Part shown: positions 43,871-52,710 of the stretch, one piece after another
How positions within the stretch are numbered: the stretch's first letter is position 1
Layout of the letters: each line of letters opens with the position of its first letter
DNA from: Streptomyces sp. NBC_01231
Lineage (GTDB): Bacteria; Actinomycetota; Actinomycetes; Streptomycetales; Streptomycetaceae
DNA length: 64,000 nt
Direction of reading: 5' to 3'
Assembly: GCA_035999765.1 (NCBI GenBank)
Contig: CP108521.1
Location: 5,580,001 to 5,644,000, forward strand
Notes under the pieces: model-generated
The model's input: the letters and a program-made list of their open reading frames with translations, nothing else
The model's database searches: none
What the model was told of the DNA's origin: nothing
Program-made: the position numbers and the translations under genes

Positions 43871-44621
43871 CACTCGCCCCGTTCGGCTCTGCTCCGCCCC
43901 TGGCCCTGGCCCGGCGGACCAGGGCCTGGGCCAGGACGAGCGCCGGGTCGACGAAGGGGACGTCCACGGCTTCGGCCGGCAGACCGAGGGGGATCTCCGT
44001 GCAGCCTGCGATGATCGCTTGCGCGCCCTGCTCGGTCAGGCGTCGTGCGGCGCGGGCCAGAAGCGCGGTCGTCCTCTTGTCGCGGGTGCCTGCCTTCACG
44101 GCGTGGATGGCGGCCATGACCTCGGTGTTCTGGCTGGTGGGGTCGGGCAGGGCGAGGCGGACGCCGTGGCGGTCGAGCCATTCCTGGTACAGGCCCGCAT
44201 GGACGGTGCCGGTGGTGGCCAGCAGCCCGGCGGTGAGGACGGCCGGCCGCAGGGTGGTGAGATGGCGGGCGACCTCTCCGATCATGTGGACGATCGGCAG
44301 GCCGACGTGGTCGGCGATGCGCGGCACGAAGGCGTGCGCGGTGTTGCAGGGGATGGCGATGACGGTGGCGCCCGCCTCGCGCAGGACCCGGCTGCCGTTG
44401 AGGAGCCAGGGGGTGGGGTCGGGGCCGTTGCCGAGGAGTGCCTCGGTGCGGTCGGGGATCGTGGGGTCGGACCAGATGACCGTCCTGAGGTGGTCCTGGT
44501 CGTTGTGGCCCGGCGTCATCGACACCAGCTTGGCGTAGAAGTCGGCGGTGGCCGCCGGTCCCATGCCGCCCAGGATGCCGATGATCTCCGTGGGGCGACG
44601 CGGATCGATCGGACCGGTCAC
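43842..44621 (-). CDS. aspartate/glutamate racemase family protein
   Basis: 259 residues. Two catalytic cysteines in IPCNTAHAF (about 86) and AGCTEIPLGL (about 205), LGGMGPAATADFYAKLV near the N-terminus. Cofactor-independent; interconverts D- and L-aspartate, feeding the aspartase in this cluster. GTG 44621 overlaps the symporter stop by 4 bp. Confidence 0.9.
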   Translation of the reverse strand: MTGPIDPRRPTEIIGILGGMGPAATADFYAKLVSMTPGHNDQDHLRTVIWSDPTIPDRTEALLGNGPDPTPWLLNGSRVLREAGATVIAIPCNTAHAFVPRIADHVGLPIVHMIGEVARHLTTLRPAVLTAGLLATTGTVHAGLYQEWLDRHGVRLALPDPTSQNTEVMAAIHAVKAGTRDKRTTALLARAARRLTEQGAQAIIAGCTEIPLGLPAEAVDVPFVDPALVLAQALVRRARARGGAEPNGASEEADAKQAM

Positions 44622-46084
44622 TGTGCCGTGTCCTTCTGGAGGGCGTGTTCCAGCGACGGCTCGGGGCTGGTGACGGCGGCGTGGGTGCCGTCTCCGTGCG
44701 CGGCTGCCTCGTCGTCGGTGCCGCGGGAGGTCTCGTCGGTGTCGCGGACGGTCCCGCTGGGGCCGTGCTTGGCCTCGCGGCGTTTCTCGGAGCTGTCGAC
44801 GACGGCGGCGGCGAGCGAGTTGCCGACGACGTTCACGCCGGTACGGGCCATGTCGACGATGAAGTCCACGCCGAGGAGGAGGGCGATGCCCTCGGCGGGC
44901 AGGCCGATGCTGTTGCCGGCGGCGATGAGGACGACGATGGAGGCGGAGGCGACCCCGGCCATGCCCTTGGAGAGGATGACGAGCACGCCGACCATGAGGA
45001 GCAGGGCGGGCAGGGAGGTGTCGGCGCCGTAGGCGTTGGCGAGGAAGACCAGGGCGGCGGCCTGGTACAGGACGGAGCCGTCGGTGTTGAAGGAGTAGCC
45101 GAGCGGGACGACGAACGAGGTCGTTGACCGGCTGAGCCCGAAGGCCTCCAGCTTGACCATGAGCGGGGCCAGGACGGACTCGGAACTGCGGGTGACGAAG
45201 GCGATTCCCGCCAGGTTGGCGATCGACTTCAGCAGCTCGACGTAGCGGATGCGGTAGATCGCGGCGATGAGCGGGAACAGCACGCCGACCACGATGGCCA
45301 GACCCGCGTAGACGACGGCGATGAAGCCCGCGAGGCTGCGGAGGTTGCCGAAGCCGTAGTAGGCGACGTCGTAGGAGATGAATCCGAGCACGCCCAGGGG
45401 CGCGACACGGATGACGTAGCCGACGACCTTGAACATCACCGCGGCGACCGACTCCAGTACGGAGGCGAAGGGAGCCGCCTTCTCCCCGATCGAGGCCATG
45501 GCCACGCCCACGAGCAGGGCGAAGGTGATGGCGCCGAGCAGGTTGCCCTCGCCGAACGCGGCGAAGATGTTCTTCGGTACGGCGTGCAGGACCAGCTCGT
45601 GGAAGTCGATGCCCTGGTTCAGGCCTTCCAGGTCCTTGGCGTCGGTCCCGTGGACGGGGGCGCCCTTGCCGATGCCGGTGAACTTGGCCAGGCCCACCGC
45701 GATCAGCAGGACGACGGTGGTGACGAGCTCGAAGTAGAGGATGGCCTTGCCGGCGATCCGGCCGACCTTCTTGACCGACTCCATGCGGGCGATGCCCAGC
45801 ACGATGAGCGGGAACACCAGCGGCAGGACGACGACCTGCACCAGGTTGAGGAAGACATCGCCGAGGATCTTCATCTGCTCGCCGGCACTCGGCGCGAGGG
45901 TGCCGATCAGGGCTCCCAGGCCGACGGCAATGATCGACTGCACGCCGATCGGCGCCCGCAGACATCCCCGCAGACCTCGGCGCGGGAGTCCCGGCTGAGG
46001 TCCCGAGCGAGTGCCCGCGCTGCTGTCCGCGCTGCTGTCTGCGCTGCTGTCTGCGCTGGTGTTCGGGGTGTGTGGTGCGTTCAC
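44618..46084 (-). CDS. dicarboxylate/amino acid:cation symporter (DAACS)
   Basis: 488 residues, glutamate-transporter fold with eight helices and two hairpins: VVLPLVFPLIVLGIARM, SRSTTSFVVPLGYSFNTDGS, the NMDGT-like NTDGS motif, and VDFIVDMARTGVNVVGNSLA. Takes up aspartate, fumarate or related acids. The N-terminus has SADS repeats (about 10-23). AGGAGG precedes GTG 46084. First gene of an operon with the racemase. Confidence 0.92.
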   Translation of the reverse strand: MNAPHTPNTSADSSADSSADSSAGTRSGPQPGLPRRGLRGCLRAPIGVQSIIAVGLGALIGTLAPSAGEQMKILGDVFLNLVQVVVLPLVFPLIVLGIARMESVKKVGRIAGKAILYFELVTTVVLLIAVGLAKFTGIGKGAPVHGTDAKDLEGLNQGIDFHELVLHAVPKNIFAAFGEGNLLGAITFALLVGVAMASIGEKAAPFASVLESVAAVMFKVVGYVIRVAPLGVLGFISYDVAYYGFGNLRSLAGFIAVVYAGLAIVVGVLFPLIAAIYRIRYVELLKSIANLAGIAFVTRSSESVLAPLMVKLEAFGLSRSTTSFVVPLGYSFNTDGSVLYQAAALVFLANAYGADTSLPALLLMVGVLVILSKGMAGVASASIVVLIAAGNSIGLPAEGIALLLGVDFIVDMARTGVNVVGNSLAAAVVDSSEKRREAKHGPSGTVRDTDETSRGTDDEAAAHGDGTHAAVTSPEPSLEHALQKDTAQ

Positions 46085-46102
46085 TGGTGCCTCCTAGCGG
46101 CT

Positions 46103-46128
46103 CCAATATATTGCGCTCTGCGTATTGG
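46103..46128. promoter_or_regulatory. candidate GntR operator before the symporter
   Basis: CCAATA and TATTGG arms (46103-46108 / 46123-46128) enclose ATATTGCG, which also occurs at the gntR start. About 20-45 bp upstream of GTG 46084, in the divergent gap to aspA. Confidence 0.5.
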
Positions 46129-46232
46129 GCGGTAACACTGGCCTCGCGGCGGTGACCTGTCAAGGGGTCCCGCACCGCCGTACGGGTCGGCGGCACATCC
46201 GCTGAAGGTGACGGCGATGACGAGAGGCGCAG

Positions 46233-47735
46233 GTGGCACAGGTGACGCAGACGGAACAGACGCCGCAGATAGAACAGACGGCGCAGACAGCACAAACGGA
46301 GAGGGCGCAGACGGCACCACACGCCACCCGCGTCGAGCACGATCTGGTGGGAGACAAGGAGGTCCCGGCCGCTGCCTACTACGGCGTGCACACGGTGCGG
46401 GCCGTGGAGAACTTCGCGATCACCGGGTCGACCATCGCCCAGTTCCCCGACCTGATCGCCTCGCTGGCCGCGGTCAAACAGGCCGCCGCGACCGCCAACC
46501 GCGACCTCGGCCTGCTGCCCCCGGACATCGCCGGGGCGATCGTCACCGCCTGCCAGGAGATCCGCGGCGGACGACTCGCCGACCAGTTCGTCGTCGACCC
46601 CGTCCAAGGCGGCGCCGGCACCTCGACGAACATGAACGCCAACGAGGTCATCGCCAATCGGGCCCTGGAGATCCTCGGCCACCCGCGCGGCTTCTACGAG
46701 GTCGTCCACCCGCTCGACCACGTCAACCTGGGCCAGAGCACCAACGACGTCTATCCCACCGCGGTCCGCCTCGCCCTCGTCGCCTCACTGCGGCGGCTCT
46801 GCGATTCCCTGCGGGCCCTGGCCGACAGCTTCTCCGCCAAGGCGGTGGAGTTCAGCGACGTACTGAAGATGGGCCGCACGCAGCTCCAGGACGCCGTCCC
46901 CATGACGCTCGGCCAGGAGTTCACCACCTACGCCGTCATGATCGAAGAGGACCGCCAACGCCTCACCGAGGCCGCTGCCCTGCTGCTGGAGTCCAACCTC
47001 GGCGGCACCGCGATCGGCACGGGCATCAACGGCCACCCCCGCTACGCCGAACTCGCCTGCGCTCACCTCGCCGAGATCAGCGGCGAACCCGTCCACCCCG
47101 CGGGCGACTTCATCGAGGCCACCCAGGACTGCGGCGCCTTCGTCCAGCTGTCCGGGGTCCTCAAGCGGGTCGCCGTGAAGCTCTCCAAGACCTGCAACGA
47201 CCTGCGCCTGACCTCGTCCGGCCCCACCACCGGACTGGGCGAGATCAACCTGCCGCCGGTACAGGCCGGTTCGTCGATCATGCCCGGCAAGGTCAACCCG
47301 GTCATCCCCGAAGTCGTCAACCAGGTCGCCTTCGAGGTCATCGGCAACGACCTGACCGTCACGATGGCCGCCGAAGCGGGCCAGCTCCAGCTCAACGCCT
47401 TCGAACCCGTCATCGCCTACAGCCTGTTGCGCTCCCTCACACACCTGCGCGCCGCCTGCGACACCCTCGCCACCCGCTGCGTCCCCGGCATCACCGCCAA
47501 CCGCGACCACCTCCACGACAGCGTCCACCGCTCCATCGGACTGGTCACGGCACTGGCACCCCACATCGGCTACGCCGCCGGCACCACCCTCGCCCGCCAG
47601 GCCCTCGCCACCGGCCGCCCCGTCAAGGACCTCGCCGCCGAGGCCGGCCTCCTCACCCCTGAGCAACTCGACAGGCTCCTGCGCCCCGAATCCCTCACGG
47701 GCCAGACCCCACGGCCGACCGCGGCGACCACGTGA
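46233..47735 (+). CDS. aspA: aspartate ammonia-lyase (aspartase)
   Basis: 500 residues, fumarase/aspartase superfamily. Signature GSSIMPGKVNPVIPEVVNQV (about 350-370), GTSTNMNANEVIANRA, HVNLGQSTNDVYPTAVRLAL and GRTQLQDAVPMTLGQEF. Deaminates L-aspartate to fumarate. N-terminal 30 residues are Gln/Thr-rich. Divergent from the symporter-racemase operon. A fumarase or aspartase cannot be separated with certainty by motif, but the context and SSIMPGKVNP support aspartase. Confidence 0.9.
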   Translation: MAQVTQTEQTPQIEQTAQTAQTERAQTAPHATRVEHDLVGDKEVPAAAYYGVHTVRAVENFAITGSTIAQFPDLIASLAAVKQAAATANRDLGLLPPDIAGAIVTACQEIRGGRLADQFVVDPVQGGAGTSTNMNANEVIANRALEILGHPRGFYEVVHPLDHVNLGQSTNDVYPTAVRLALVASLRRLCDSLRALADSFSAKAVEFSDVLKMGRTQLQDAVPMTLGQEFTTYAVMIEEDRQRLTEAAALLLESNLGGTAIGTGINGHPRYAELACAHLAEISGEPVHPAGDFIEATQDCGAFVQLSGVLKRVAVKLSKTCNDLRLTSSGPTTGLGEINLPPVQAGSSIMPGKVNPVIPEVVNQVAFEVIGNDLTVTMAAEAGQLQLNAFEPVIAYSLLRSLTHLRAACDTLATRCVPGITANRDHLHDSVHRSIGLVTALAPHIGYAAGTTLARQALATGRPVKDLAAEAGLLTPEQLDRLLRPESLTGQTPRPTAATT

Positions 47736-47766
47736 CTCGGCCGCCCTGGGTACCGTACGAACGGCG

Positions 47767-48183
47767 TCAGGACGGCCACGTGTGCTCGATGCGGTCGTGC
47801 CGTACGGCGTAGGCCGCCGGACCGCCCTTCTCGACGGCCCGGTGGATCGCGTCACGGCGTGCGACGAGTCTTTCGACCATCTCGAAGCTGCGAAGCTGCT
47901 GGTTGTCCAGGTAGAACAGCACCGCCTCGCGCTCCAGCACGGGCCGGATCTCCAGGTCCCGGGTCTTGATCCGCCCGTCCTTCGACAACGGGACCCAGGA
48001 GCGGTCGAGCCCGTGAGTGATCCACTCCTCGTCAGGAACGTCCTGCCCGTCGTCCGGGAAGACGTCGCCGATGCGGTGAACCGTCCACCCGCAGGCTCTC
48101 AGCCCCTCGGCGACACGGCGGCCGAGGTTCCGGTCGAGGAAGAACTCAGGCGGCAAGATGCACCACTGCTCGGCAGAGGGCAT
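47767..48183 (-). CDS. VapC45-like PIN-domain toxin
   Basis: 138 residues with a compact PIN-like fold: FFLDRNLGRRVAEGLRACGW, GQDVPDEEWITHGLDRS, PLSKDGRIKTRDLEIRP, acidic residues spaced as in RNases of this type. Its start lies 38 bp inside the upstream antitoxin frame, as in coupled toxin-antitoxin pairs. The 138-residue size equals that of M. tuberculosis VapC45. Confidence 0.75.
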   Translation of the reverse strand: MPSAEQWCILPPEFFLDRNLGRRVAEGLRACGWTVHRIGDVFPDDGQDVPDEEWITHGLDRSWVPLSKDGRIKTRDLEIRPVLEREAVLFYLDNQQLRSFEMVERLVARRDAIHRAVEKGGPAAYAVRHDRIEHTWPS

Positions 48184-48802
48184 CCACCTGCTCAGGTGTC
48201 ATGTCGTAGTCGTACGCGATGTCCTCGACGGACTCCCCGGCCTCCCACAGATCGGTGATGGCCTTCACCGAGACCCGGTTGGCGGCCACCACGGGCAGAC
48301 CGTGACCGAACCTCGGGTCGATCACGACGGGCACGGAGTCCGGGTACTGCCTCAGCCGCAGGCTGGAGGGGAAGTCGTCGCCCGGCTCCCAGGTCAGGTA
48401 GCGGAGATAGTCGGAGACCACTTCCTCGATGGGGACCTGGCCGTCGCGGGCTCTGCGGAGGTCTCCCCAACCGTGCTCGATGAAGATGTCCACGCCGTCC
48501 GTCGCGATCCGCTTGGACACGAGCCCGTACGGGGTGTCGAAGGCGTCCCGCACGGCGGCCGCGGCCTCCCTGATCTCGCTCATGCGGAGCCCCAGGGACC
48601 GCAGGGACCGAAGGACGTGAGCCTCGGCGACCGCGATGAACGGCACCGAAGGCTGCCCCTTCCGTACCGGATCCACCTGGTGGACCAGAGGCGCTCCCGC
48701 GGCCTTGCCCTTCAGCCACGAGGCGAGGGTCGACTGCGGAATCTCAAGGTAGGAGGCGGTCTCCGTGGGGGTCAGAAGCCCGTCCTGGAACCTGTCGACC
48801 AT
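48146..48802 (-). CDS. VapB45-like DUF433/HTH antitoxin
   Basis: 218 residues. N-terminal HTH (LLTPTETASYLEIPQSTLAS, about 8-28), a middle region, and a C-terminal DUF433 domain (VVIDPRFGHGLPVVAANRVS, ITDLWEAGESVEDIAYDYDM, about 155-205). GGAGG lies 6 bases before ATG 48802. The gene order antitoxin-toxin and overlap fit a type II module that represses itself. Confidence 0.78.
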   Translation of the reverse strand: MVDRFQDGLLTPTETASYLEIPQSTLASWLKGKAAGAPLVHQVDPVRKGQPSVPFIAVAEAHVLRSLRSLGLRMSEIREAAAAVRDAFDTPYGLVSKRIATDGVDIFIEHGWGDLRRARDGQVPIEEVVSDYLRYLTWEPGDDFPSSLRLRQYPDSVPVVIDPRFGHGLPVVAANRVSVKAITDLWEAGESVEDIAYDYDMTPEQVDALCRAVVHLAA

Positions 48803-48899
48803 GCCCCACCTCCCCTTGATGACGTTGCTGATGCCGGGTTTCGCATCGTTGCACATCAAGCCTCCCACCCGAGGTCCGACCGCACACCCGCCCACCGGC

Positions 48900-49838
48900 T
48901 CAGCCGGCCGCACGGAGACGTTCTCCCGATCGGCAGTCGCGGCAGTGGCCCGGTGCGGGGGCGCGGAAGGCCCGCTCGCAGCCGTCGCAGGTCTGGAAGG
49001 GCAGGACAGTCGCCGGACGGTCCCCCTGGTACTCCGACGGAAGTGGCGCGGGCAGGGGGAGGGGCGTCTCTCTCAGGCGGAAGGCGAGGATCCCCGCGGG
49101 GCGAACAAGCAAGCGGGCGGGGAGCCGCGCGGTGAGCAGCTCGGTGATCTGGGACGCTTCGACACCCGCCGCGAGCCACTGGGTGACGGCCGGTGCCAGG
49201 CGGGCAGCCTCCTGAGCGGACAGGATCAGGCGCGGATCGACCCGGCGCAGCGCGGTGAGTACGGCGACGGCCTGGGGGTCGACGTCGGCGAGCGGGATCG
49301 GCTTCTCCGCCTCGTCCTGCGCGGGTGCGTGCACTGTTTCTCGCACCGGTGCGGGCGCGGGCGCGGATGCGGATGCGGTCGTGGGCGTCGCTGTGGCGCG
49401 CTGCTTTCGGGGCCGGCGTGGCTTCGGCGGCTCGGGAGGACCGCTCGGGTCGGGGGGAGTGTCCGGGTCCGGGTCCCGGTCCGGGCCCCCGCCGGGGACG
49501 TCGTAGAAGTACGTCCGGGTACGGATCTGTCCGGTCGACAGTCGCTCGCGGCGGCGTTCCAGGTATCCGGCCGCTTCGAGTTCCCTCAGTGCCCGCGAGA
49601 TGAGGATCTCGCCCTCGGTGAAGTGCTCGCACAGGGCGGCGATGCTCACGGGAGTGCCGGTGGGAAGGGAGAGGATGTACACCGCGACGCCGACCGTGAC
49701 CGCGCTGCCGCGTCGCTGGGCGAGGGCGTTGGAGATCACGGTGAAGTCGGCTGTCAGCCGGGTGCGTACGTGGATCACGCCGGTAGTCGGAGCTCCGGCG
49801 TCGGCGCGCAGGCGCGCGTTAGACTGCGAGTCAGCCAT
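48900..49838 (-). CDS. winged-helix DNA-binding protein with C-terminal zinc ribbon
   Basis: 312 residues. Winged helix about 20-115 (LTADFTVISNALAQRRGSAV, ILISRALRELEAAGYLERRR), a long proline/alanine linker, then a C4 finger CDGCERAFRAPAPGHCRDC at the end. Start at ATG 49838 (MADSQSNARLRADAG) is the conserved one; the frame opens to 49967. Resembles replication-initiator-like or regulatory proteins of Streptomyces; role unknown. Confidence 0.72.
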   Translation of the reverse strand: MADSQSNARLRADAGAPTTGVIHVRTRLTADFTVISNALAQRRGSAVTVGVAVYILSLPTGTPVSIAALCEHFTEGEILISRALRELEAAGYLERRRERLSTGQIRTRTYFYDVPGGGPDRDPDPDTPPDPSGPPEPPKPRRPRKQRATATPTTASASAPAPAPVRETVHAPAQDEAEKPIPLADVDPQAVAVLTALRRVDPRLILSAQEAARLAPAVTQWLAAGVEASQITELLTARLPARLLVRPAGILAFRLRETPLPLPAPLPSEYQGDRPATVLPFQTCDGCERAFRAPAPGHCRDCRSGERLRAAG

Positions 49839-50049
49839 CGGGAAGGGTTTCGCTTCCTGATCGGTCAGGCCCTCGATCGGGATTGCCGTCCCGGCCGGGG
49901 GCCGTATCTGTTTGCGGTTGTCGCGGCGAACGTAACCGCCCGTATCCCGCGCCTGCAAGCCGGTCACTCGGACGGGTGACGCGAGGCTTCACGGCCAGGG
50001 AGGGTGGGTGGGCGGGTAGTTCTTTTCCCCGGTTCTTCAAGGAGGTCAG

Positions 50050-50102
50050 CGGCCCGCCGGACCCTCGCGGACAAGGATCCGGCGGACCCGGAGGGCGGGC
50101 CG
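50050..50102 (-). terminator. terminator after the DUF397 gene
   Basis: CGGCCCGCC (50050-50058) pairs with GGCGGGCCG (50094-50102), with GCCGGA/TCCGGC nested. Occupies the 283-bp gap between the DUF397 stop and the winged-helix gene; the rest of the gap shows nothing. Confidence 0.65.
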
Positions 50103-50121
50103 TGACCGGGACTTGGTCGGC

Positions 50122-50340
50122 TCAGAGGCGGTGCTGACCGGTCTTCAACTGGCTTACGAACGCTGCCCAGGAACCGGCGTCGAAGGTCAGAGCGGGACCG
50201 TGCGGGGCCTTGCTGTCACGGACGGGGACGGCTCCCTGGAACCCGACGGCCACCTCGACGCAGTCGCCCCCCGCTTGATTGCTGTAGCTGCTCTTGCGCC
50301 ACGCGGCGCCGTTCAGATCGGGACGGGATGCTCGTACCAC
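50122..50340 (-). CDS. DUF397 domain-containing protein
   Basis: 72 residues with the DUF397 core NGAAWRKSSYSNQAGGDCVEV and VPVRDSKAPHGPALTFDAGS WAAFV. GTG start at 50340, with GGAGGG about 8 bases upstream, inside the XRE gene. Such proteins pair with the adjacent XRE regulator as in the WhiJ-type loci. Confidence 0.87.
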   Translation of the reverse strand: MVRASRPDLNGAAWRKSSYSNQAGGDCVEVAVGFQGAVPVRDSKAPHGPALTFDAGSWAAFVSQLKTGQHRL

Positions 50341-51160
50341 GGTAGTCGCCCTCCATCACGGACCGGATCATGTCGAGCGACATGAGCGGGGGCAGGGCCG
50401 CTGCCCGGAGCCGATCGTAAATCACCTTGTAGCGACTGACGTTGGTCGGTTCTTCGATGAGTTGGCCGTAGTCCGCGCCCTCTGTGTAGGCCACCTCTGA
50501 ACCGTCCGGGAGGGTCAGGACGGTCAGCGAGCCTCCCATCGCCTCATGCCCGCCCTGGTCGAACGGCAGTACTTGCAGGGTGATGTGACGCTCTGCCGAG
50601 GCATCGAGAAGTCGCTCCAACTGCTTCCGCGTCACCGCATGGCCGCCGATCGGACGTTTCAGCACCGCCTCGTCCAGGACCACCCACAGTTCAGGCCGGT
50701 CGGGCGATCCGAGTCGCTCCTGCCGCCCCATTCGGGCTGTGAGCCGCTCCTCCAGCTGCTCTTCACCCTCGAGCAACGCGTCCAGGCTGAGGACCTCCCG
50801 CGCATAGTCCTCCGTCTGTAAAAGGCCGGGCACCACGTGGGCGGCGTACTGCTGGATGGTCACCGCCCGTTCCGAGTACTCCATGAACTTCCGCGACCAG
50901 TCCGGGAACGTCTCCCGGTACACATACGGCCACAACTCGACCAGCAGATTGTCCGCACCGAGGACGGCGTCGAGCGCCCGTGCGAGTTCCAGCGTGGGTT
51001 TCGCCCCGGAGGCCCGCTCGATCTGCGTGATCCGGGTGCTGACCACGTGTGTCTTCCGGCCGACGTCCTCCTGGGTCATTCCGGCCGCCGTACGGAGTCT
51101 GCGCACCCGCGATCCGAACAGCGCCGCCATCGACGTACTGGGGTCAATTCCGTTGGCCAA
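50216..51160 (-). CDS. XRE family regulator with DUF5753 domain
   Basis: 314 residues. HTH about 15-75 (RVRRLRTAAGMTQEDVGRKT), DUF5753 ligand domain about 95-265 (GLLQTEDYAREVLSLDALLE, DEAVLKRPIGG, EVAYTEGADYG). The last 40 residues (SERRRVAQEQLQQSSGGRLR) run across the DUF397 gene for 125 bp, longer than usual, which suggests the original stop was lost. Divergent from an anti-sigma-like ATPase gene. Confidence 0.87.
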   Translation of the reverse strand: MANGIDPSTSMAALFGSRVRRLRTAAGMTQEDVGRKTHVVSTRITQIERASGAKPTLELARALDAVLGADNLLVELWPYVYRETFPDWSRKFMEYSERAVTIQQYAAHVVPGLLQTEDYAREVLSLDALLEGEEQLEERLTARMGRQERLGSPDRPELWVVLDEAVLKRPIGGHAVTRKQLERLLDASAERHITLQVLPFDQGGHEAMGGSLTVLTLPDGSEVAYTEGADYGQLIEEPTNVSRYKVIYDRLRAAALPPLMSLDMIRSVMEGDYRGTSIPSRSERRRVAQEQLQQSSGGRLRRGGRRVPGSRPRP

Positions 51161-51248
51161 GGCGTCACTTCCGTTGCTTACGAACCGAAAGATAAGGCTG
51201 CGTCACCTTTTGAGACTAGGCCTGTCTGCCGATTCTTGAGTACGGAAC

Positions 51249-51791
51249 GTGACGGCTCGTGCGCAACGCGGGACGTCCCAGGACTCGACAGGCAAGGACG
51301 GTCACGCTGTGCTGACAGGAACGACCAGTTCGGGCGAAGGCCCTCGCACGAGCACCGAACCCCTGGCCTTCACGGCCCAGTTCGCCTCCTCACCCCGAGG
51401 CGCCAGGCTCGCGAGACGCCTCGCCGTGCGGCACATGGAGGAGTGGGGGCACCCGCCGGAGTCGGACGCGTCGTGCGCGGTCGCCCTGGTCGTCGGCGAA
51501 CTCGCCGCGAACGCCGTACAGCACGGCCGCGTACCGGGGCACGACTTCCGTCTCGGTCTCGGCCTCGACGAGACGGCCGGCGTGGTCCGTATCGAGGTCG
51601 CCGACGCCGCCGCCGCGAAACAGCCGCCCGCGGTTCCGCCCACGTCGTACCCCGACGGCGAGTCGGGCCGCGGCCTGCTCCTGGTGGACGTCCTGGCCGT
51701 GCGCTGGGGCTGGATGCCCCGTCATCCCGTTGGCAAGACGGTCTGGGCGGAGGTGCAGACCGTTACTTCAACGGGTCTGAATATCTTTTGA
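51249..51791 (+). CDS. RsbW/SpoIIAB-type ATP-binding protein
   Basis: 180 residues, GHKL ATPase: VVGELAANAVQHG (N-box), VADAAAAKQPP, GESGRGLLLVDVLAVRWG (G-box). Such proteins act as anti-sigma kinases or as partners of XRE/DUF397 pairs. Start uncertain; GTG 51309 with AAGGA upstream would remove 20 residues. Confidence 0.85.
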   Translation: MTARAQRGTSQDSTGKDGHAVLTGTTSSGEGPRTSTEPLAFTAQFASSPRGARLARRLAVRHMEEWGHPPESDASCAVALVVGELAANAVQHGRVPGHDFRLGLGLDETAGVVRIEVADAAAAKQPPAVPPTSYPDGESGRGLLLVDVLAVRWGWMPRHPVGKTVWAEVQTVTSTGLNIF

Positions 51792-51848
51792 GCTTCGACG
51801 ACCCCACCAGTACGAAACAACGCCCGCCGGTCCAGACGGTCTCTTCGA

Positions 51849-51883
51849 GGTGGCCGGGCCCACCCCCGTGGAACCCGGCCACC
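51849..51883 (+). terminator. terminator after the ATPase gene
   Basis: GGTGGCCGGG and CCCGGCCACC form a perfect 10-bp stem around a 15-base loop, 58 bp after the stop. Confidence 0.65.
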
Positions 51884-51998
51884 CGCCTGGGGGGAATCGG
51901 TCATGCCCCCAGAAACTCGGAGACACCTGATCGCAGCGGAGGAACACTCTGGTGCGAGAGACTCCCGTAAGAACGTACACCGTGGTTGCGGGAGATCG

Positions 51999-52012
51999 TC
52001 AACTAGAGTTGA
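51999..52012. promoter_or_regulatory. dyad upstream of the XRE-ImmA-P450 set
   Basis: TCAACT-AG-AGTTGA, perfect 6-bp arms, 77 bp before the XRE start. Candidate operator for the XRE product. Confidence 0.5.
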
Positions 52013-52088
52013 TGGAAAGTCACCACTTTCCGCGGCCATCACGCACCAGAGTGAACGCGGGGGCGATCATGACAAGGACGTACCGGAC

Positions 52089-52544
52089 GTGACAGACGAC
52101 GAGCCGCGCACCTTCGCGCAGTTGCTGGACTACCTGTTCAAAGAGGTCCACCCGGAAAGTCGCGGCCCCTACACGTACGCCGAGGTCGCCGAGGGCATCC
52201 GGGAGGCGTCGGGAGGTCAGGGCAAGGGGCTCACCGCGAGCGCGATCCAGCAACTGCGCACCGGTACCAAGAAAAATCCCACGATGCACACGATCAAGGC
52301 TCTCGCCGACTTCTTCGGCGTGCCCGCCGGCTACTTCGTCGACGAGGAGGCCGCCCATCGCACCCGGGCGGAGATCGCCGTCCTCGCCGCCATGCGGGAC
52401 CGGAACGTCCGCACCGTCGCCCTGCGTGCCAACGGCCTGAGCACGGAGACCCTCCAGATGGTGACGGCGGTGATCGAGCAGGCCCGGATCCTGGAGGGCC
52501 TCCCGGGTGAAACCGCGCCGAACACCCTCAACCTGGACGACTAG
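52089..52544 (+). CDS. XRE family transcriptional regulator
   Basis: 151 residues. HTH about 5-75 (LLDYLFKEVHPESRGPYTYA, TASAIQQLRTGTKKNPTMHT) with IKALADFFGVPAGYFVDEE, and a short helical C-terminus. Start GTG 52089 (VTDDEPRTFAQLL) chosen over the far-upstream ATG. First gene of a set with an ImmA/IrrE peptidase 166 bp downstream; it is the plausible cleavage target. Confidence 0.85.
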   Translation: MTDDEPRTFAQLLDYLFKEVHPESRGPYTYAEVAEGIREASGGQGKGLTASAIQQLRTGTKKNPTMHTIKALADFFGVPAGYFVDEEAAHRTRAEIAVLAAMRDRNVRTVALRANGLSTETLQMVTAVIEQARILEGLPGETAPNTLNLDD

Positions 52545-52710
52545 CAGCCGCCATATCCGGCCATCCGCCCAGAGGGCGGAGATCCTCTTGGACCGGCCCG
52601 GGCATTCGCCTAAACTTTCGAGCGATTCGGTGCCGGGGATTCCGGATCGCACTCCGGCCGTACGGGGTCACACCTTCAGAGGTCAGACCCGAGCAACGTC
52701 AGGACCGGAC

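Noticed and set aside
44622..46721. Long upstream extension of the racemase frame (open to 46721)
   Set aside because: It runs antisense and out of frame through the symporter and aspartase; GTG 44621 with coupling to the symporter stop is the real start.
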